From: Phycisphaeraceae bacterium
GTDB lineage: Bacteria; Planctomycetota; Phycisphaerae; Phycisphaerales; UBA1924
Direction of reading: 5' to 3'
NCBI GenBank assembly: GCA_023898685.1
Contig: CP060234.1
Location: 2,604,001 to 2,668,000 of the forward strand
Length of the DNA: 64,000 nucleotides
Shown piece after piece: positions 61,887 through 64,000 of the stretch. Below the pieces are notes generated by a model. That model saw nothing but the letters and a program-made list of their open reading frames with translations. It ran no database searches and was not told the origin of the DNA. The translations under genes and the position numbers were made by a program. Every line of letters starts with the position of its first letter. Within the stretch, counting starts at the first letter, position 1.

Positions 61887-64000
61887 GTGACTGTGCCCGA
61901 TCCCGCCCGCAGCGTTCATCCGACCCTGCTGGTTTGGCTGGTCATCCTGGCCCTGTTCTCGCCGGGCTCGATCGCACAGCAGGACTCAGGAGTCGCCGGC
62001 GATCCGCTCCGCTTCGAGCATGCCGCCCTGCCCGCGCTGCCCATTGACCTGACCGCCGGGGTGTCGGCGCGTCACACCGCGATCGTCGCGGGTCCGCTCG
62101 ACGGCCGATTGCTCCTGGTCGATTCCACCGGCGCGGGCGACTCTGTTCGGATCGACCGGCTCGAGGGCGACGCGTGGGCGGCATCCGGTGCGGTCGCCGT
62201 CGAGACTCCGATCGTCGACGCCGTCGCCGGAGACGCGGGGCTGTTGCTCATCGGAAGCGACGGCTCCGTCACGGCGCTGCGGCCCGACGGTGACGGGTAC
62301 CGCACCGAACCGCTCGCCGGGCCGGTGGCCCACCCGACGGGCAAGGCCGCGATCCTGGAGGGTGTCCTCTTCGTTCCGACCGAAACCGGGATCAGCACGC
62401 TCGACACCCGCGCGGCGGCCGCGGGCTGGACGCCCATGCCGATGCAGCCCACGGATGAGCCGCTCCACGACGCGGTGCTCGCGGCCTCCTTTGGGCAACT
62501 GCTCATCTTCGCGCGAACGCGGGACGGTGAACCGTTCGCGGCGACGTGGTCGTCGACGGATGGCTGGCGGGACGTCGATCCACCGAGCCGACCGGCGGCG
62601 AATTGGCCCGGCCAGACCGCCGCGGTCCCCGTCGGCCCCTCGCACGTCTTCCTTGTGACCGCGGCCGCCGAGGCCGGGGGTATGCCCCGGCTCGACGTGT
62701 TCCACACGATCACGGTGCGATGGATCGAGGATGTCCCCATCGGCCCTGAGGCCGCCGGCGCCATCGCCGCGGTCCCGTTCAAGGGGTCGATCGCGCTTCT
62801 CGGCCCGAAGAGCGGCACGCTCGCCACGGTCGAGCCCATCACGGCCCACTTCCCGTGGATCGACTATGCCGTCGTCGCGGCCTACCTGCTGGGCATGGTC
62901 GTGATGGGCTGGTTCTTCATGCGCCGCGAGGCGAGCAGCGACGACTATTTCCGCGGCGGGCGGAGCATCCCCTGGTGGGCGTCGGGGATGAGCCTGTTCG
63001 CCACGGGCGCCAGCGCGATCTCGCTCATGGCGATGCCTGCCAAGAGCTACTCGACCGACTGGGGCTACTTCACCGTCAGCATCCTCACCGTGCTCGTGCT
63101 GCCGATCAGCCTTTTCCTGCTCGCGCCGATCATCCGTCGGCTCAATATCTCGACCGCGAACGAGTATCTCGACCGGCGGTTCGGCCTCACGGCCCGCCTC
63201 TTCGCCAGCCTGATCTACATCTTCACGCAGATCGCCGGGCGGATGGCCCCGGTCATGCTCCTGCCCGCCATCGCACTCTCCGCCATCACCGGCATCGACG
63301 TCTGGGTCAGCATCGTCGTCATGGGCGGCATCACCACCGCCTACACGTTCCTCGGCGGTCTCAAGGCCGTCATCTGGACCGACACCGTCCAGGGCTTCAT
63401 CATGATCATCGCCATCGGCTCGTGCCTGGTGCTGGTGATGATCCGCCTCGGGATGGGGCCGGTCGACATGGCGATCCAGGCGAACGAGCTCGGCAAGCTC
63501 AGGACGTTCGACTTCTCGCCGTCGCTCTACCACGCGACGCTGCTGGCCTGGATCATCCAGACGATCGTCGTCACGTTCGGCTACCTCGCCGACCAGAACT
63601 ACGTCCAGCGCGTCGAGGCCGTCCCGACGCTCAAGGACGCCCAGCGTGCGATCGCGATGCAGATCGCGATCGCCATCCCGATCAACATCCTCGTCTTCTC
63701 GCTCGGCACCGCGCTCTGGTTCTTCTATCGCGGCCACCCCGGGGATCTCAACCCCGTGATGGAGACCGACGGGATCTACCCGTTCTTCGTTGCCCAGCAG
63801 CTCCCGGTCGGCGCCAGCGGGCTCGTCGTCGCGGCCCTGCTCGCCGCGACCATGTCGACCATCTCCAGCAGCATCTGCGCCGTCAGTGATCTCGGCGTCA
63901 ACGATTTCTACAAGCGGTTCTTCAGAGGAGCGTCCGAGCGATCGAGCCTCATCGTCGCCCGCACGCTGATGGCCTCGGTCGGCGTCGCGGGCACCGCCCT
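61887..64000 (+). CDS. Sodium/solute symporter with N-terminal propeller-like domain (3' cut by window)
   Basis: The frame is open from GTG 61887 (or GTG 61893) to the window end, about 704 residues. A signal peptide (TLLVWLVILALFSPGSIAQQ) is followed by an extracytoplasmic beta-rich domain (about 35-320) with repeated Gly-Asp blades such as DAVAGDAGLLLIGSDGSVTA and KAAILEGVLFVPTETGISTL. SSS-family membrane segments begin near 325 (DYAVVAAYLLGMVVMGWFFM), with SDDYFRGGRSIPWWASGMSL, TANEYLDRRFG, FTQIAGRMAPVMLLPAIALS and a core motif ATMSTISSSICAVSDLG, as in sodium/solute symporters. The fused propeller recalls sialic-acid-type symporters with kelch domains. No clear ribosome site was found. Confidence 0.83.
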   Translation, partial: MTVPDPARSVHPTLLVWLVILALFSPGSIAQQDSGVAGDPLRFEHAALPALPIDLTAGVSARHTAIVAGPLDGRLLLVDSTGAGDSVRIDRLEGDAWAASGAVAVETPIVDAVAGDAGLLLIGSDGSVTALRPDGDGYRTEPLAGPVAHPTGKAAILEGVLFVPTETGISTLDTRAAAAGWTPMPMQPTDEPLHDAVLAASFGQLLIFARTRDGEPFAATWSSTDGWRDVDPPSRPAANWPGQTAAVPVGPSHVFLVTAAAEAGGMPRLDVFHTITVRWIEDVPIGPEAAGAIAAVPFKGSIALLGPKSGTLATVEPITAHFPWIDYAVVAAYLLGMVVMGWFFMRREASSDDYFRGGRSIPWWASGMSLFATGASAISLMAMPAKSYSTDWGYFTVSILTVLVLPISLFLLAPIIRRLNISTANEYLDRRFGLTARLFASLIYIFTQIAGRMAPVMLLPAIALSAITGIDVWVSIVVMGGITTAYTFLGGLKAVIWTDTVQGFIMIIAIGSCLVLVMIRLGMGPVDMAIQANELGKLRTFDFSPSLYHATLLAWIIQTIVVTFGYLADQNYVQRVEAVPTLKDAQRAIAMQIAIAIPINILVFSLGTALWFFYRGHPGDLNPVMETDGIYPFFVAQQLPVGASGLVVAALLAATMSTISSSICAVSDLGVNDFYKRFFRGASERSSLIVARTLMASVGVAGTA

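Noticed and set aside
61986..63737. A 583-codon open frame on the minus strand
   Set aside because: It is the shadow of the symporter gene; the plus-strand frame has a signal peptide and clear SSS motifs.

Overview
The window is high-GC bacterial chromosome with densely packed genes, and it most resembles a planctomycete of the class Phycisphaerae. Two things suggest this: a large plus-strand flagellar supercluster, and nine secreted proteins ending in the paired dockerin-like repeat with a terminal Gly-Cys-Pro/Asn, a type I associate with Phycisphaerales ('GC-type dockerin'). The placement is an inference; there is no rRNA or other phylogenetic marker here. Both window ends cut through genes: a sensor kinase on the left and a sodium/solute symporter on the right.

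Region 1 (1-26935) is almost entirely flagellar and reads on the plus strand. A two-component pair (histidine kinase and sigma-54 activator) is followed by flgB-flgC-fliE-fliF-fliG, a badly frameshifted fliH, fliI-fliJ, a MotE-like gene, fliK-flgD, a flagellar operon protein, flgE, flbD, motA-motB, fliL, fliN, fliO-P-Q-R, flhB-flhA, flhF-flhG, a small membrane protein and the sigma factor fliA. Two good sigma-54 promoter matches (before flgB and before fliN) fit the activator at the start of the cluster. No fliM is found where it would be expected, and no filament, rod (flgF/G), P/L-ring or hook-associated genes occur in the window. Palindromic REP-like elements lie at the end of fliP, where they appear to supply a foreign C-terminal tail, and between flhB and flhA.

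Region 2 (26936-29699) holds folK, a secreted protein of unknown role and a HAD phosphatase.

Region 3 (29700-52310) is a surface/secreted-protein region. It has nine GC-dockerin proteins: a small one, a beta-helix protein, two giant paralogous repeat proteins, a beta-propeller, a tandem-repeat protein, a pentaheme cytochrome c and two more small proteins. Among them lie a minus-strand DUF2325 gene, a GH43 glycosidase, a zinc ribbon protein, a gamma-carbonic anhydrase homologue and two PH-domain membrane proteins. All nine dockerin-like tails keep one Cys before the first repeat and one Cys two residues from the end. No cohesin-like partner was recognised in the window.

Region 4 (52311-64000) is mixed: DUF2721, an unknown protein, DinB, a very large secreted PQQ-type propeller protein, a small membrane protein, a lipoprotein with an LEA-2-like domain, a secreted endonuclease/exonuclease/phosphatase-fold protein, tRNA-Arg(TCT) and a symporter with an N-terminal extracytoplasmic propeller-like domain. 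The best candidate for something little described is the dockerin-tailed surface system, including a dockerin-tailed multiheme cytochrome. The decayed fliH and missing fliM are the main oddities of the flagellar part.
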